A DNA stretch of 64,000 bases, taken from NCBI RefSeq assembly GCF_001515305.1, contig NZ_LNQV01000005.1:62001-126000 (forward strand). The letters are read 5' to 3'. The notes under the pieces were generated by a model, which worked only from the letters and a program-made list of their open reading frames with translations, had not been told where the DNA came from and made no database searches. A program made the translations under genes and the position numbers. This document shows positions 37,159-45,790 of this stretch, piece by piece (position 1 is the stretch's first letter; each line of letters starts with the position of its first letter). The DNA comes from Aquitalea pelogenes. Lineage in GTDB: Bacteria; Pseudomonadota; Gammaproteobacteria; Burkholderiales; Chromobacteriaceae.

Positions 37159-37285
37159 CTTGCCCACCCGCCCGCTTTGCCTCTGCCTGCATCACACCGT
37201 ACTTTCGATATGTTGACAAGTAATTGCGGTTAATAAATTCGTGGGTGCAACAGCGTGCGCCGTATGGTTGGGTTACACATGCACA

Positions 37286-37502
37286 ACGGGCCCGCAAGGC
37301 CCGTTTCCAGGCTGCTGACAAAGTGATTTGGTGCGATTGCACCGGACCCGGCAAAGCCGGGCCTTTCGATGAAGTGGCTGATTCCGCAGCCTCCCATCGA
37401 TTCCCTATCCCCCCGCCCTTTCCCGGAAAGGGAGCCTCGCTTTCTTTGCAGAACGCGAGACGGGTATGGCCAATAATCAGAAAACGGGCCATCAAGGCCC
37501 GT
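37286..37502. repeat. Intergenic repeat element, copy 2, with twin flanking stem-loops
   Basis: The core at 37308-37460 matches 28587-28740. Shared blocks include tggtgcgattg, ggacccggcaaagccggg, ttccctatccc and gaaagggagcctcgct. The flanking stem-loops are acgggcc-cgcaa-ggcccgt (37286-37304) and acgggcc-atcaa-ggcccgt (37484-37502); they share stems with each other but not with copy 1. The right one, followed on the minus strand by A/T sequence, can end azoR transcription. It fills most of the 371-base gap between the GGDEF gene and azoR. No coding signal is seen. Confidence 0.7.
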
Positions 37503-37529
37503 TTTTTCATATCTATCTGCGCAGGGAAA

Positions 37530-38138
37530 TCAGATGGCCAGCTTGGCAATCGCTTCCTTGGCGGCATGGATGGCGGTAGCACGCTTGTCTTCACCCATAT
37601 TCACGGCTTCAGCGCGGATGAAGGCAATGTCGGTAATGCCCAGGAAACCCAGTACGGTACGCAGGTAGTCTTCCTGGAAGTCCATCAGCTGGCCTTGCTC
37701 GGTGGAGTACACACCACCACGGCTGGACACGATCACCACTTTCTTGCCACCAGCCAGGCCTTCCGGGCCATTGGCACCGTACTTGAAGGTACGGCCGGCT
37801 GCGGCTACACGGTCGATCCAGCTCTTCAGCTGGGACGGAATGGAGAAGTTGTACATCGGCGCGCCAATCACCAGTACGTCGGTAGCCAGGAATTCTTCAA
37901 TCAGCGCATTGCTCAGCGCGCTTTCGCTACGCTGGGTTTCCGTCCAGTCGGCTTCGGCAGTGAAGTTGGCACCAATGATTTCACCGGAGAGGTGGGCAAT
38001 GGGCTGGGCAGCCAGGTCGCGGTAGCTGGTTTGAACATCGGCGTGCTTGGCACGGACGGCTTCTACCACGGCAGCAGTCAGCTGACGGGAAACGGAGTTC
38101 TGACCGAGGATGCTGGAATCGAGGTGCAACAGTTTCAT
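37530..38138 (-). CDS. azoR: FMN-dependent NADH:azoreductase / quinone reductase
   Basis: A 202-residue flavodoxin-fold enzyme. FMN-binding segments are LLHLDSSILGQNSVSRQL at the start, APMYNFSIPSQLKSWIDRV near residue 94, and SSRGGVYS near residue 140. AzoR enzymes reduce quinones and azo dyes by two electrons, protecting against thiol stress. It is divergent from a LysR regulator gene, its likely controller. ATG 38138 (MKLLHLDSS) is the family start; the 18 codons before it are not. Confidence 0.92.
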   Translation of the reverse strand: MKLLHLDSSILGQNSVSRQLTAAVVEAVRAKHADVQTSYRDLAAQPIAHLSGEIIGANFTAEADWTETQRSESALSNALIEEFLATDVLVIGAPMYNFSIPSQLKSWIDRVAAAGRTFKYGANGPEGLAGGKKVVIVSSRGGVYSTEQGQLMDFQEDYLRTVLGFLGITDIAFIRAEAVNMGEDKRATAIHAAKEAIAKLAI

Positions 38139-38245
38139 GGTGGGTTTCCTTGTAAGCAGAGTTGGTGACGGAATAGTAGTTTTTGCTACCAATCATGACT
38201 AGACTGCTCAAATCGGAAACATTGTTCCACTCATAGGACAATCAA

Positions 38246-39172
38246 ATGCAAGACCTGAACGACCTGCTGTACTTTGCCAAGGTGGTGGAACACGGTGGAT
38301 TCATGGCTGCCAGCCGCATGCTGGGGATTCCCAAGTCGCGGCTGTCACGCCGGGTGGCCGAACTGGAAGAGCGGCTGGGCGTACGGCTTTTGCAACGCAC
38401 CACACGGCGCCTGGCGCTGACCGAGGTGGGCAGCAGCTATTACCAGCACTGCCAGGCCATGCTGGCCGAGGCCGAGGCTGCCGATGAAGCCATTGCCCGC
38501 ATCAGCGCCGAACCGCGCGGCCTGGTGCGGGTGAGCTGCCCGGAACTGCTGGCCAAGACCTTGCTGGCACCGTCACTGCCGCGTTTCATGCAGCGTTATC
38601 CACAGGTACGCATTGCACTGGAAGCCACCAACCGGCGGGTGGACCTGATAGAAGACAATATCGACGTGGCACTGCGCGTGCGTAACAGCATCGACAACAG
38701 TGCCAACCTGGTGGTGCGGCAGCTGGCGGTCAGTCAGGTGATTCTGGTGGCCAGCCCCGACTTCATGCGCGCCCACCCCATGCCACGCACCCCGGCCGAT
38801 CTGGCCGGCCTGCCCGCCCTCACCATGAGCCGTGCCGATGGCCGCGGGCAGTGGCAGTTGCTGGATCAGGCCGGTCACAGCTACAGCCTGCAAATTGATC
38901 AGCCCAGGCTGATGACCGATGATTTGCTGGTTTTGCTGGAAGCGGCGATAGCCGGGCTGGGCGTGGCCGCCTTGCCGGTGATGGTATGTGACGAGGCCAT
39001 CCAGCAGGGCCGCCTGCTACGCTTGCTGCCGGAGTTCGACAGCCCCTGGGGCATTCTGCATGCCGCATTCACTACCCGGCGCGGCCTGTCACCGGCCATC
39101 CGGGCCTTTATCGACTTTCTGGTAGCCGAACTGATACCGCCCGGCCATCCGTCCTATTTGCCGCCCGGCTGA
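38246..39172 (+). CDS. LysR-family regulator divergent from azoR
   Basis: A 308-residue LysR protein: winged-helix region DLLYFAKVVEHGGFMAASRMLGIPKSRLSRRVAELEERLGVRLLQRTTRRLALTE (residues 5-60) and an effector domain typical of the CrgA/DhcR-like group (LVRVSCPELLAKTLLAPSLPRFMQRYP). The 107-base divergent gap with azoR contains attgt...acaat (38221-38242), a possible LysR site just before its own start. It probably activates azoR in response to quinones or similar compounds. Its 3' end overlaps the opposite GGDEF-EAL gene by 19 bases. Confidence 0.88.
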   Translation: MQDLNDLLYFAKVVEHGGFMAASRMLGIPKSRLSRRVAELEERLGVRLLQRTTRRLALTEVGSSYYQHCQAMLAEAEAADEAIARISAEPRGLVRVSCPELLAKTLLAPSLPRFMQRYPQVRIALEATNRRVDLIEDNIDVALRVRNSIDNSANLVVRQLAVSQVILVASPDFMRAHPMPRTPADLAGLPALTMSRADGRGQWQLLDQAGHSYSLQIDQPRLMTDDLLVLLEAAIAGLGVAALPVMVCDEAIQQGRLLRLLPEFDSPWGILHAAFTTRRGLSPAIRAFIDFLVAELIPPGHPSYLPPG

Positions 39173-41826
39173 CGGGCCGCCTGCTGACGCAGGAAGTCCT
39201 GTAACTGGGCGGCGGTTTGCGGGCGGGCAAAATGGTAGCCCTGTGCCTGCTCGCAGCCCATGGCTTGCAGCATGTCGGCAATCTGGGCGGTTTCCACGCC
39301 TTCGGCCAGGGTATGCAATTGCAGCTTGTGCGCCATGTCGATGATGGCACACACGATGTTGGCATCGTCCGGGTCGTCCGGCAGATTACGGACAAAGGAT
39401 TGGTCAATCTTCAGGGTATTGACCGCCAGGCGCTTCAGATAGGCCAGGCTGGAATAGCCGGTGCCGAAATCGTCGATGGCCAGCCGCACGCCCAGTTGCC
39501 CCAGGCGATGCAAGGTGGTTACCACCGACTCGGTCTGCTGCAGCAGCGAGGTTTCGGTCAGCTCCAGCTCCAGCAAATGCGCAGGCAGGCCGCTGTCGCG
39601 CAATGCAGCGGCCACCGCCTGCTCCAGATTGCCGCGCTTGAACTGCACCGCCGACAGATTCACCGCCACGACCACCGGGCCGGGATAACACTGTTGCCAT
39701 TGCACCGCTTGCCGACAGGCTTCCTGCAGCACCCACTCGCCCAAAGGCACGATCAGCCCGCTGCTTTCCGCCATGGGAATGAAGCGCCCCGGCGGAATCA
39801 GCTGCTCGCCATCCTGCCAGCGCACCAGCGCCTCCACACCAACGATGCGCCCGTCCACCAGGCTGACCTGTGGCTGGTAATGCAGCACGAACTGGCCGGT
39901 TTCCAGCGCCCGCATGAATCGGCCGCGCAGACGCAAGGCCTCTTCCGCCTCCACCTGCATGTCGGCGTCAAACAAGCGACAGGTATTCCGCCCGGCATCC
40001 TTGGCGTGATACATGGCGGTGTCGGCCTTCTTCATCAGGGTGGTGAAGTCCTGTCCATCCACCGGATAGAGCGACACGCCAATCGATGCCGAGCTGGACA
40101 GCTGATGCCCGGTCAGCAGGTATGGTTCTTCCAGCGCATGCAGCAGGCGGCTGATCATGGGTAACAGGCTGTCGATGCTGTCGATGTCAGGCAGCAGCAG
40201 CAGGAATTCGTCGCCACCCAGCCGGCAGGCGGTATCGTGTTCGCGCAGCAAGGTACGCAGGCGCTGCGCCACCGCTTGCAGCATTTCATCCCCGACATCA
40301 TGCCCCAGTGAATCGTTGATGGTCTTGAAGCCATCCAGGTCCATGAACAGCATGGCCAGCATGGTGCCGTGGCGTTCGGTCAGACTGAGCAGTTGCCGGA
40401 AGCGGTCCTCCGCCAGAATGCGGTTGGGCAGGCCGGTCAGCGCATCGTGATGGGCCAGAAAGGCAATCTGCTCCTGTTGCCGCTTATGGGCGCCAATATC
40501 CTGAAACAGCAAGACCGCCCCGATATCACGCCCGTCCTTGACCAGCGGATAGGCATCGTAGCGCACCGGCAGCAGGCTCTGGTCGGCCCGGGTGAAGAGT
40601 GCATCGTCGGCATGGGCGCTGCGCCCCTGACGCAAGGCCTGGTGAATGGTACTCGCCCCATCAGGCAGGGGCTGGCGGTCCGGGCCGTGGGTATGCACCA
40701 GCGGCAGCAACTGCTGCCCCAGCAAGGCAGCTTCAGTTGCATGACCCAGCAACCGGCAAGCCGCCGGGTTGGCAAACATGCAGCGCCCGTCCTGATCCAG
40801 CCCGCAAATGCCATCACCCACAGCATTGAGCAACAACTGGAAGCGATCCTCGCTGGCCTGCAGATTGGCCGAGGTATCCTGCTCGCGCACTTCGGACTGC
40901 TGCAGGCGGTACAGCAGCACGCCCAGTACCAGCAACACCAGCAAACTGACCACTACCGTACCCAGCAAGGTGGCATGCCACTGCGCCAGAAAATCCATGC
41001 TGGCAATGCCCGCGCCCAGGTAGAAAGGAAACTCCCCCACCCGCTTGAAGGCATAGACCCGGTCCACCTTGTCGATGCTGGAGGAATAGCGCAGCAAGCC
41101 GCTTTGCTCTCCACTGGCCACATGCTGGAACATCTGGTTGTAACGCAGGCTCTGGTTGACACTGTCCTTCACCGCCGGCATGCGCAGCACCAGCCGGCCA
41201 TCATCGCTGCGACGGAAGGTAATCACCCCGTGCGGGCCAAGGTTGATGGCGGCAAACAGCTTCTGGAAATAGGCAATGTCCAGCGGTGCCATGGCAATGC
41301 CGGCAAATTCACCCTGTGGATTGCGCATGGGCACGGCCATGTACAACTGGCGGGTACGATTGAGCCGTCCGATTGTCACTTCGGAAAAAAACAGCGGTAT
41401 CTGGGGATTCTGGCGCAAGGCAAGGTAGTAACTGCGGTCCCGCACCGAGGCATTGGGCAAGGCATAATCGGAGGCATACAACACATTGCCCTGGGCGTCG
41501 ATCAGGCGCAGCCCGACAATTTCGGGAAAGTGGCTGGCACGCAAGGCCAGCTCTCTTTGCATGGCAGTGGCGTGTTCATTGCGCACTGCCAATGACATGA
41601 CGGCCGGGTTGGTAGTACGCGCCAGTTCTTCCAGCGTGGCCTGACTGCGACGCAAGGTGGCCTCCAGCCGGGCTTCCAGCGCTTCCACCACATTGCGCGC
41701 ATTCACCTCGGCCTGACGCTGCTTTTCCTGGTAAGCCACCCCCAACAGGAAAGCAATCAGCGCCGCCGTGCCCAGAAACAGCAGCAGGAAGAACACAATG
41801 AACATGCGTTGCGCGCGCTGCTTCAT
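39154..41826 (-). CDS. Membrane Cache-PAS-GGDEF-EAL cyclic-di-GMP protein
   Basis: An 890-residue protein with helices near residues 8-30 and 283-305 bracketing a periplasmic Cache-like sensor (LRLIDAQGNVLYASDYALPNASVRDRSYY). A PAS domain (about 325-440), a GGDEF domain (about 455-615) and an EAL domain (about 635-885) follow. GGDEF is intact (RLGGDEFLLLLPD). EAL has EALVRWQDG, the DDFGTGYSSLAYLKRL loop and QSFVRNLPDDPDD, so both cyclase and phosphodiesterase chemistry are possible. An unusual triple TGGTAGC palindrome stands just before the start. Confidence 0.9.
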   Translation of the reverse strand: MKQRAQRMFIVFFLLLFLGTAALIAFLLGVAYQEKQRQAEVNARNVVEALEARLEATLRRSQATLEELARTTNPAVMSLAVRNEHATAMQRELALRASHFPEIVGLRLIDAQGNVLYASDYALPNASVRDRSYYLALRQNPQIPLFFSEVTIGRLNRTRQLYMAVPMRNPQGEFAGIAMAPLDIAYFQKLFAAINLGPHGVITFRRSDDGRLVLRMPAVKDSVNQSLRYNQMFQHVASGEQSGLLRYSSSIDKVDRVYAFKRVGEFPFYLGAGIASMDFLAQWHATLLGTVVVSLLVLLVLGVLLYRLQQSEVREQDTSANLQASEDRFQLLLNAVGDGICGLDQDGRCMFANPAACRLLGHATEAALLGQQLLPLVHTHGPDRQPLPDGASTIHQALRQGRSAHADDALFTRADQSLLPVRYDAYPLVKDGRDIGAVLLFQDIGAHKRQQEQIAFLAHHDALTGLPNRILAEDRFRQLLSLTERHGTMLAMLFMDLDGFKTINDSLGHDVGDEMLQAVAQRLRTLLREHDTACRLGGDEFLLLLPDIDSIDSLLPMISRLLHALEEPYLLTGHQLSSSASIGVSLYPVDGQDFTTLMKKADTAMYHAKDAGRNTCRLFDADMQVEAEEALRLRGRFMRALETGQFVLHYQPQVSLVDGRIVGVEALVRWQDGEQLIPPGRFIPMAESSGLIVPLGEWVLQEACRQAVQWQQCYPGPVVVAVNLSAVQFKRGNLEQAVAAALRDSGLPAHLLELELTETSLLQQTESVVTTLHRLGQLGVRLAIDDFGTGYSSLAYLKRLAVNTLKIDQSFVRNLPDDPDDANIVCAIIDMAHKLQLHTLAEGVETAQIADMLQAMGCEQAQGYHFARPQTAAQLQDFLRQQAARQPGGK

Positions 41827-41841
41827 GGGAGAAATGCTTGT

Positions 41842-41866
41842 TGGTAGCGACAGCTACCATGGTAGC
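41842..41866. promoter_or_regulatory. Triple alternating TGGTAGC half-sites before the GGDEF-EAL gene
   Basis: Half-sites tggtagc (41842-41848), gctacca (41853-41859) and tggtagc (41860-41866) give two overlapping perfect palindromes, one of them an uninterrupted 14-base palindrome (41853-41866). They lie 16-40 bases upstream of the gene start at 41826, where an operator would act. Confidence 0.45.
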
Positions 41867-42109
41867 AAAGCTGGCCTTATTGACATAATTTTCTGCCAGT
41901 CTGCTCGAAGCCAGCCACATGGTACTGCGCATTTTCTGCGCATCGCTATTGAAAATGCCTTGCCTGCTACGACATAGCCAAGGTCATGCAGGGCATGCCT
42001 GGCCAGAACTGTCAGAACCACTGCGCCTGACCATGCCCTGCCCCTTTCATGCCTGCGGGCTCCCTGCCCGATGGCCATTCCGATGCACTCTCGCACAAAG
42101 GAGTTTCCC

Positions 42110-42808
42110 GTGAACGCAAGCTGGATCGACATTCCCACCCAGGACGGCAAGCAATTTGGCGGTTATCTGTCACTCCCCCCCACCGGCAGTGGTCCGGGCA
42201 TCGTGCTGGTGCAGGAAATCTGGGGCGTCAACGAACATATCCGCGCCGTGGCCGACCTGTATGCGCTGGCAGGTTACGTGGTGCTGGCCCCCGATGTGTT
42301 CTGGCGGCTGAGCCCGCGGGTGGATCTAGACTACGATGCTGCCGGTACCCAGCAGGCGTTTGGCTACTACCAGCAAGTGGACACCGCCCAGGCTGCTGCC
42401 GATGTGGCCGCTGCGGTTGGCCTGCTGCGCCAGCGCCCGGAAGTCACTGGCAAAGTGGCGACGCTGGGCTTCTGCCTGGGTGGCCAACTGGCCTTCCGCG
42501 CCGCCGCACTCAGCAAGGCGGATGCCGCAGTCTGCTTCTACGGTGGCGGCATTGACCAGCACCTGGAACTGGCCGGCCAAATCACCCAGCCCATCCTGTT
42601 CCATTACGCCGGCAACGACGAACACATTGCACAAACCGCTGTCAGCGCGGTCAAGGCGGCCTTTGCCGGCAAGGACAATGCGGTGTTTTTTGACTACCCG
42701 GGTGTGGGCCATGGCTTCAACTGCTGGGGCCGCAGTGCCGTGTTCAACCAATCTGCCGCCGCGCTGGCCACTGGCCGCAGCCTGCAATTCCTGGCCGAGC
42801 ATCTGTAA
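42110..42808 (+). CDS. Dienelactone hydrolase family protein
   Basis: A 232-residue alpha/beta hydrolase with the dienelactone-hydrolase Cys nucleophile (GFCLGGQ, Cys122), Asp in HYAGNDEHI and His in GVGHGFNCW. VLVQEIWGVNEHIR near residue 33 is the usual substrate-pocket segment. The start is the GTG at 42110 after a strong aaggag site (42098-42103); an in-frame ATG at 42071 lacks one. The substrate is unknown; many relatives act on lactones or carboxymethylene esters outside aromatic pathways. Confidence 0.85.
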   Translation: MNASWIDIPTQDGKQFGGYLSLPPTGSGPGIVLVQEIWGVNEHIRAVADLYALAGYVVLAPDVFWRLSPRVDLDYDAAGTQQAFGYYQQVDTAQAAADVAAAVGLLRQRPEVTGKVATLGFCLGGQLAFRAAALSKADAAVCFYGGGIDQHLELAGQITQPILFHYAGNDEHIAQTAVSAVKAAFAGKDNAVFFDYPGVGHGFNCWGRSAVFNQSAAALATGRSLQFLAEHL

Positions 42809-42865
42809 TTCCTTCCGCTTTGAACAGGTCACCGTCGTGGCCTGCCCTGCCCCAAGTCGGGTAGT

Positions 42866-43465
42866 TCAGTCCAGCCAGGGATGGGCCGCCAGCCAGCGGC
42901 CCAATTCGTTATCGTTGGCGCATTGCAGCTTGCTGAAGATATTGGCGCGATGGGTTTCCACCGAGCGATGTCCGCAGGGCGGCACCAGCACCCGGGCAAT
43001 TTCCTTGTTGGGCTGCCCCAGTCCCACCAGCCGTGCCACTTCTCGCTCACGCGGGGTCAGCTCCGCCCATTGCCGCAGTGCCTGCGCGCGGGCGCGGGCC
43101 AGGGCGATGGCGGCGGGCAGCTTGTCCAGCAATTGCTGGGTATCCGGCTTTTCCACCCAGTCAAAGGCTCCACGCCGGACGGCTTCCAGTGCGGTGGGAA
43201 TATCGCCATGTGCAGATAAAAACATCGTCACCAGCGGGCTGTGTGCGGCCAGCAGACTATCAAACACCGACAGGCCGCTGATACCACCCAGCCGCAAATC
43301 CAGAATCACGCAGCCTGGCTGACGCAGGTTGACGGCACTGAGAAAGGCTTCACCGGAATCAAAAGCCTGTACCGCCAGCCCCTGTGACAGCAACAGCAGC
43401 AACAGGGAACGACGCAGGGCTTCGTCATCATCGACAACAAACAGGGTGAGCGGCATTTCTTTCAT
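42866..43465 (-). CDS. DctR-like FixJ/LuxR response regulator with an unusual DNA-binding helix
   Basis: A 199-residue regulator: receiver domain with DDD near residue 12, phospho-acceptor Asp56 (CVILDLRLGG), and a LuxR-type output domain (ELTPREREVARLVGLGQPNKEIARVL...RSVETHRANIFSKLQ). Between NKEIARVL and HRSVETHR the turn reads VPPCG, two residues longer than the usual three-residue turn and containing two Pro, which is unexpected in a helix-turn-helix. The start overlaps the kinase stop by four bases. It pairs with the kinase upstream and probably controls the dicarboxylate carrier beyond it. Confidence 0.85.
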   Translation of the reverse strand: MKEMPLTLFVVDDDEALRRSLLLLLLSQGLAVQAFDSGEAFLSAVNLRQPGCVILDLRLGGISGLSVFDSLLAAHSPLVTMFLSAHGDIPTALEAVRRGAFDWVEKPDTQQLLDKLPAAIALARARAQALRQWAELTPREREVARLVGLGQPNKEIARVLVPPCGHRSVETHRANIFSKLQCANDNELGRWLAAHPWLD

Positions 43466-45603
43466 GATGCAAGCACTAGGGTAAAGGTAAAGGCGGCCCC
43501 GCCAGTGGGGCTGTTTTCCACGCTGATGCGGCCACCGTGGGCTTCGATGATGGTACGGCAAATATTCAGGCCCAGGCCCAGTCCGTCGGGTTTGGAAGTA
43601 AAAAACGGGGCAAAAATCTGCTCGATCTGCTCTGCCGGAATACCCGGTCCGCTATCGGCCACGGTGACGCTGACTCCCTGCTCCTGCTGCCGGCAAAGCA
43701 GCTGGATGCGACGGCTGCCCGGCGGCTGCGCCTGCATGGCGTGCAGCGCATTGTGAATCAGATTCATCAGCACCTGCTCCAGCAGCACGCTATCCCCGCG
43801 CACCAGCGGCAGGCCGTCTTCCAGTTGCAGCTGTAGTTGCACATGATGGCGCTGCAATTCGGGCTTGAGCAGGTTGACCGCATGGTGGATGACATCCGCC
43901 GGGACGAGGTTTTCATACTGGGCGCGTTGCGGGTTGATGAACACCCGCACCCGCTTGACGATTTCGCTGGCCCGTTGTGACTGGGCAATGATGTCGTTCA
44001 GCGTTTCGGCCAGCAGGCTGCTGGCACCCCGATCGGCCAGCGCCCGGGCGGCCAGGGCGAAATTGGACAGTGCCATCAGCGGCTGATTCAGCTCGTGCGC
44101 CAGCGTGGAAGCCATTTCGCCCACACTGGCCAGCCGCGCGCTGCGCTCCAGTTGCAATTCCTGATCGCGCTGGCGCGCCTCCGCCTGTTTCTGCGCGGTG
44201 ATATCCACCACGGAGCTCATCCAGCCCCGGTGCACGCCACGGGCATCCACCAGCGCGGCGGTGTAAATCATGGTGATCACGTCATGTCCGTCCTTGTGCC
44301 GGATGCGCGACTCATAGCCATGCGGCACCACCCGGCCCTGCAGCACGTCCTGGCTCACCCTGGCCTGTTTTTCCAGATCATCCGGATGCCAGTACGGATA
44401 GGGCGGCAGGCAGCCCAGCAACTCTTCCGCGCTATAGCCCACCATGGCGCAGAACGCCGGATTGACGTAAATGATGCGGCCTTGCGGGTCGCGCGCGCGC
44501 ATGCCCACCAGCAGCGAATCTTCCATGGCCTTGCGAAAGGTATGGGCTTCTTCCAGGTCGCGGGTGCGTTCTTCCACCCGGCGTTCCAGTTCCAGCCGGG
44601 CGCTGCGCTGCTCGACAAAACGTTTTTCCCGCAAGCGCCAGTACAGGCTGGCCAGCAATAGCAGCGCCAGCAGCAAGGTGCTCAAGGCCAGCGCCAGTTG
44701 CCGTGCCTGGGTGACTTCCTTCATGTCGGAGGTAACGGTCAGCGTCCAGCCCAGTTCCGGCAACGCGGTATCCAGTGCCAGCAAGGAACGATGCAGCCCC
44801 TGCACCGTGGTTTGCAGGCCGTAGGCGGCCGAATCCGGCAGGGGCTTTACCTGCCAGGGTAGTACGGCAAACTGGCTACGGCTGCCGTACTGGCGATGGC
44901 TGCTGATCCAGGCGGTATCGGCAGCGCTCAGCTGCTGGCGGGCCTGGAACAGCCATTCGGGCTGCGAGCTGAGAAACACCACGCCACGGCTGTCGCGCAG
45001 CAGGACCGGGTCGATGCCGCGTCGCCATGCCGCCTGCAAAGGCTCCAGGCTGATCTTGACCACCGCCACCCCCATGATGCCTGCGGGGCCGCGCACCGGC
45101 TCGGCAATGAACAGGCCGGACTGCCCGGTGGTCAGCCCCAGCCCGTAAAACAGGCCGCGCTGCCCCTGCAGGGCGGTTTCAAAATACGGGCGCTGGCGGT
45201 AGGACTCGCCGACAAAGCTGGAGGGCTGGTTCCAGTTGCTGGACGACAAGGTGAGGCCATTGCGGTCCACCAGAAACAAGGCCGCCGCGCCGGTGGTGGA
45301 CTGCAAATCGGCAAAGTAATGGTTCACCCGCAAGCGCAGTGCGCTGTCCTGCGGCGCTTGCAGCAAGGCCAGCACATCAGGGTGGCGGGCTGCGGCATAG
45401 GGCAGGAAATCGTGTTTCTCCACCAGTCCGCGCAAACCCAGTACATGGGCAGCCGCGGCCTGGCGCAAGGCGGCGGTGCGGGTGGCCAGCTCGTGGCGTT
45501 CCGCCCAGTTGGCGCTCAGCACGATCAGGCCGATGGCAGCCATGGTCAGCCCCAGCCAGCGCCAATAGCGGGCGTAAGGTGTGCTGGAGCGGGGGCTGGG
45601 CAT
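43462..45603 (-). CDS. DctS/DctB-like sensor histidine kinase
   Basis: A 713-residue kinase with helices near residues 14-34 and 310-330, a double-Cache periplasmic sensor between them (LFLVDRNGLTLSSSNWNQPSSFVGESYRQR... region), a PAS domain (about 375-490), the H-box SLAHELNQPL-type motif (STLAHELNQPLMAL) and intact ATP-binding boxes (NLIHNALHAM, DSGPGIPAEQIEQIFAPFFTSK, GLGLGLNIC). The architecture matches C4-dicarboxylate sensors such as DctS. ATG 45603 has a good aaggag site; the 47 codons before it are discarded. It is divergent from an MFS organic-acid carrier. Confidence 0.88.
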   Translation of the reverse strand: MPSPRSSTPYARYWRWLGLTMAAIGLIVLSANWAERHELATRTAALRQAAAAHVLGLRGLVEKHDFLPYAAARHPDVLALLQAPQDSALRLRVNHYFADLQSTTGAAALFLVDRNGLTLSSSNWNQPSSFVGESYRQRPYFETALQGQRGLFYGLGLTTGQSGLFIAEPVRGPAGIMGVAVVKISLEPLQAAWRRGIDPVLLRDSRGVVFLSSQPEWLFQARQQLSAADTAWISSHRQYGSRSQFAVLPWQVKPLPDSAAYGLQTTVQGLHRSLLALDTALPELGWTLTVTSDMKEVTQARQLALALSTLLLALLLLASLYWRLREKRFVEQRSARLELERRVEERTRDLEEAHTFRKAMEDSLLVGMRARDPQGRIIYVNPAFCAMVGYSAEELLGCLPPYPYWHPDDLEKQARVSQDVLQGRVVPHGYESRIRHKDGHDVITMIYTAALVDARGVHRGWMSSVVDITAQKQAEARQRDQELQLERSARLASVGEMASTLAHELNQPLMALSNFALAARALADRGASSLLAETLNDIIAQSQRASEIVKRVRVFINPQRAQYENLVPADVIHHAVNLLKPELQRHHVQLQLQLEDGLPLVRGDSVLLEQVLMNLIHNALHAMQAQPPGSRRIQLLCRQQEQGVSVTVADSGPGIPAEQIEQIFAPFFTSKPDGLGLGLNICRTIIEAHGGRISVENSPTGGAAFTFTLVLAS

Positions 45604-45664
45604 GGCATCTCCTTGGCCGGGGAAGCTCAGACCATAGCAGTCCGGCTGCCGGACGGAAACACTC

Positions 45665-45682
45665 CTCCGTAGTTTTACGGAG
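45665..45682. promoter_or_regulatory. Perfect palindrome between the DctS-like kinase and the MFS carrier
   Basis: The sequence ctccgta-gttt-tacggag is a perfect 7+4+7 inverted repeat in the divergent control region. It is the best candidate binding site for the DctR-like regulator, 109 bases before the carrier gene and 62 before the kinase gene. Confidence 0.45.
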
Positions 45683-45790
45683 ACGATGCGGGCAAAGTTG
45701 CGGATGCCGACTACCGCCCTGCTGCGCATAGTAGACGGCGACAAACGGGAAACCTATTCATAACCCGTCACACCAGAGGAGACAGTCACC

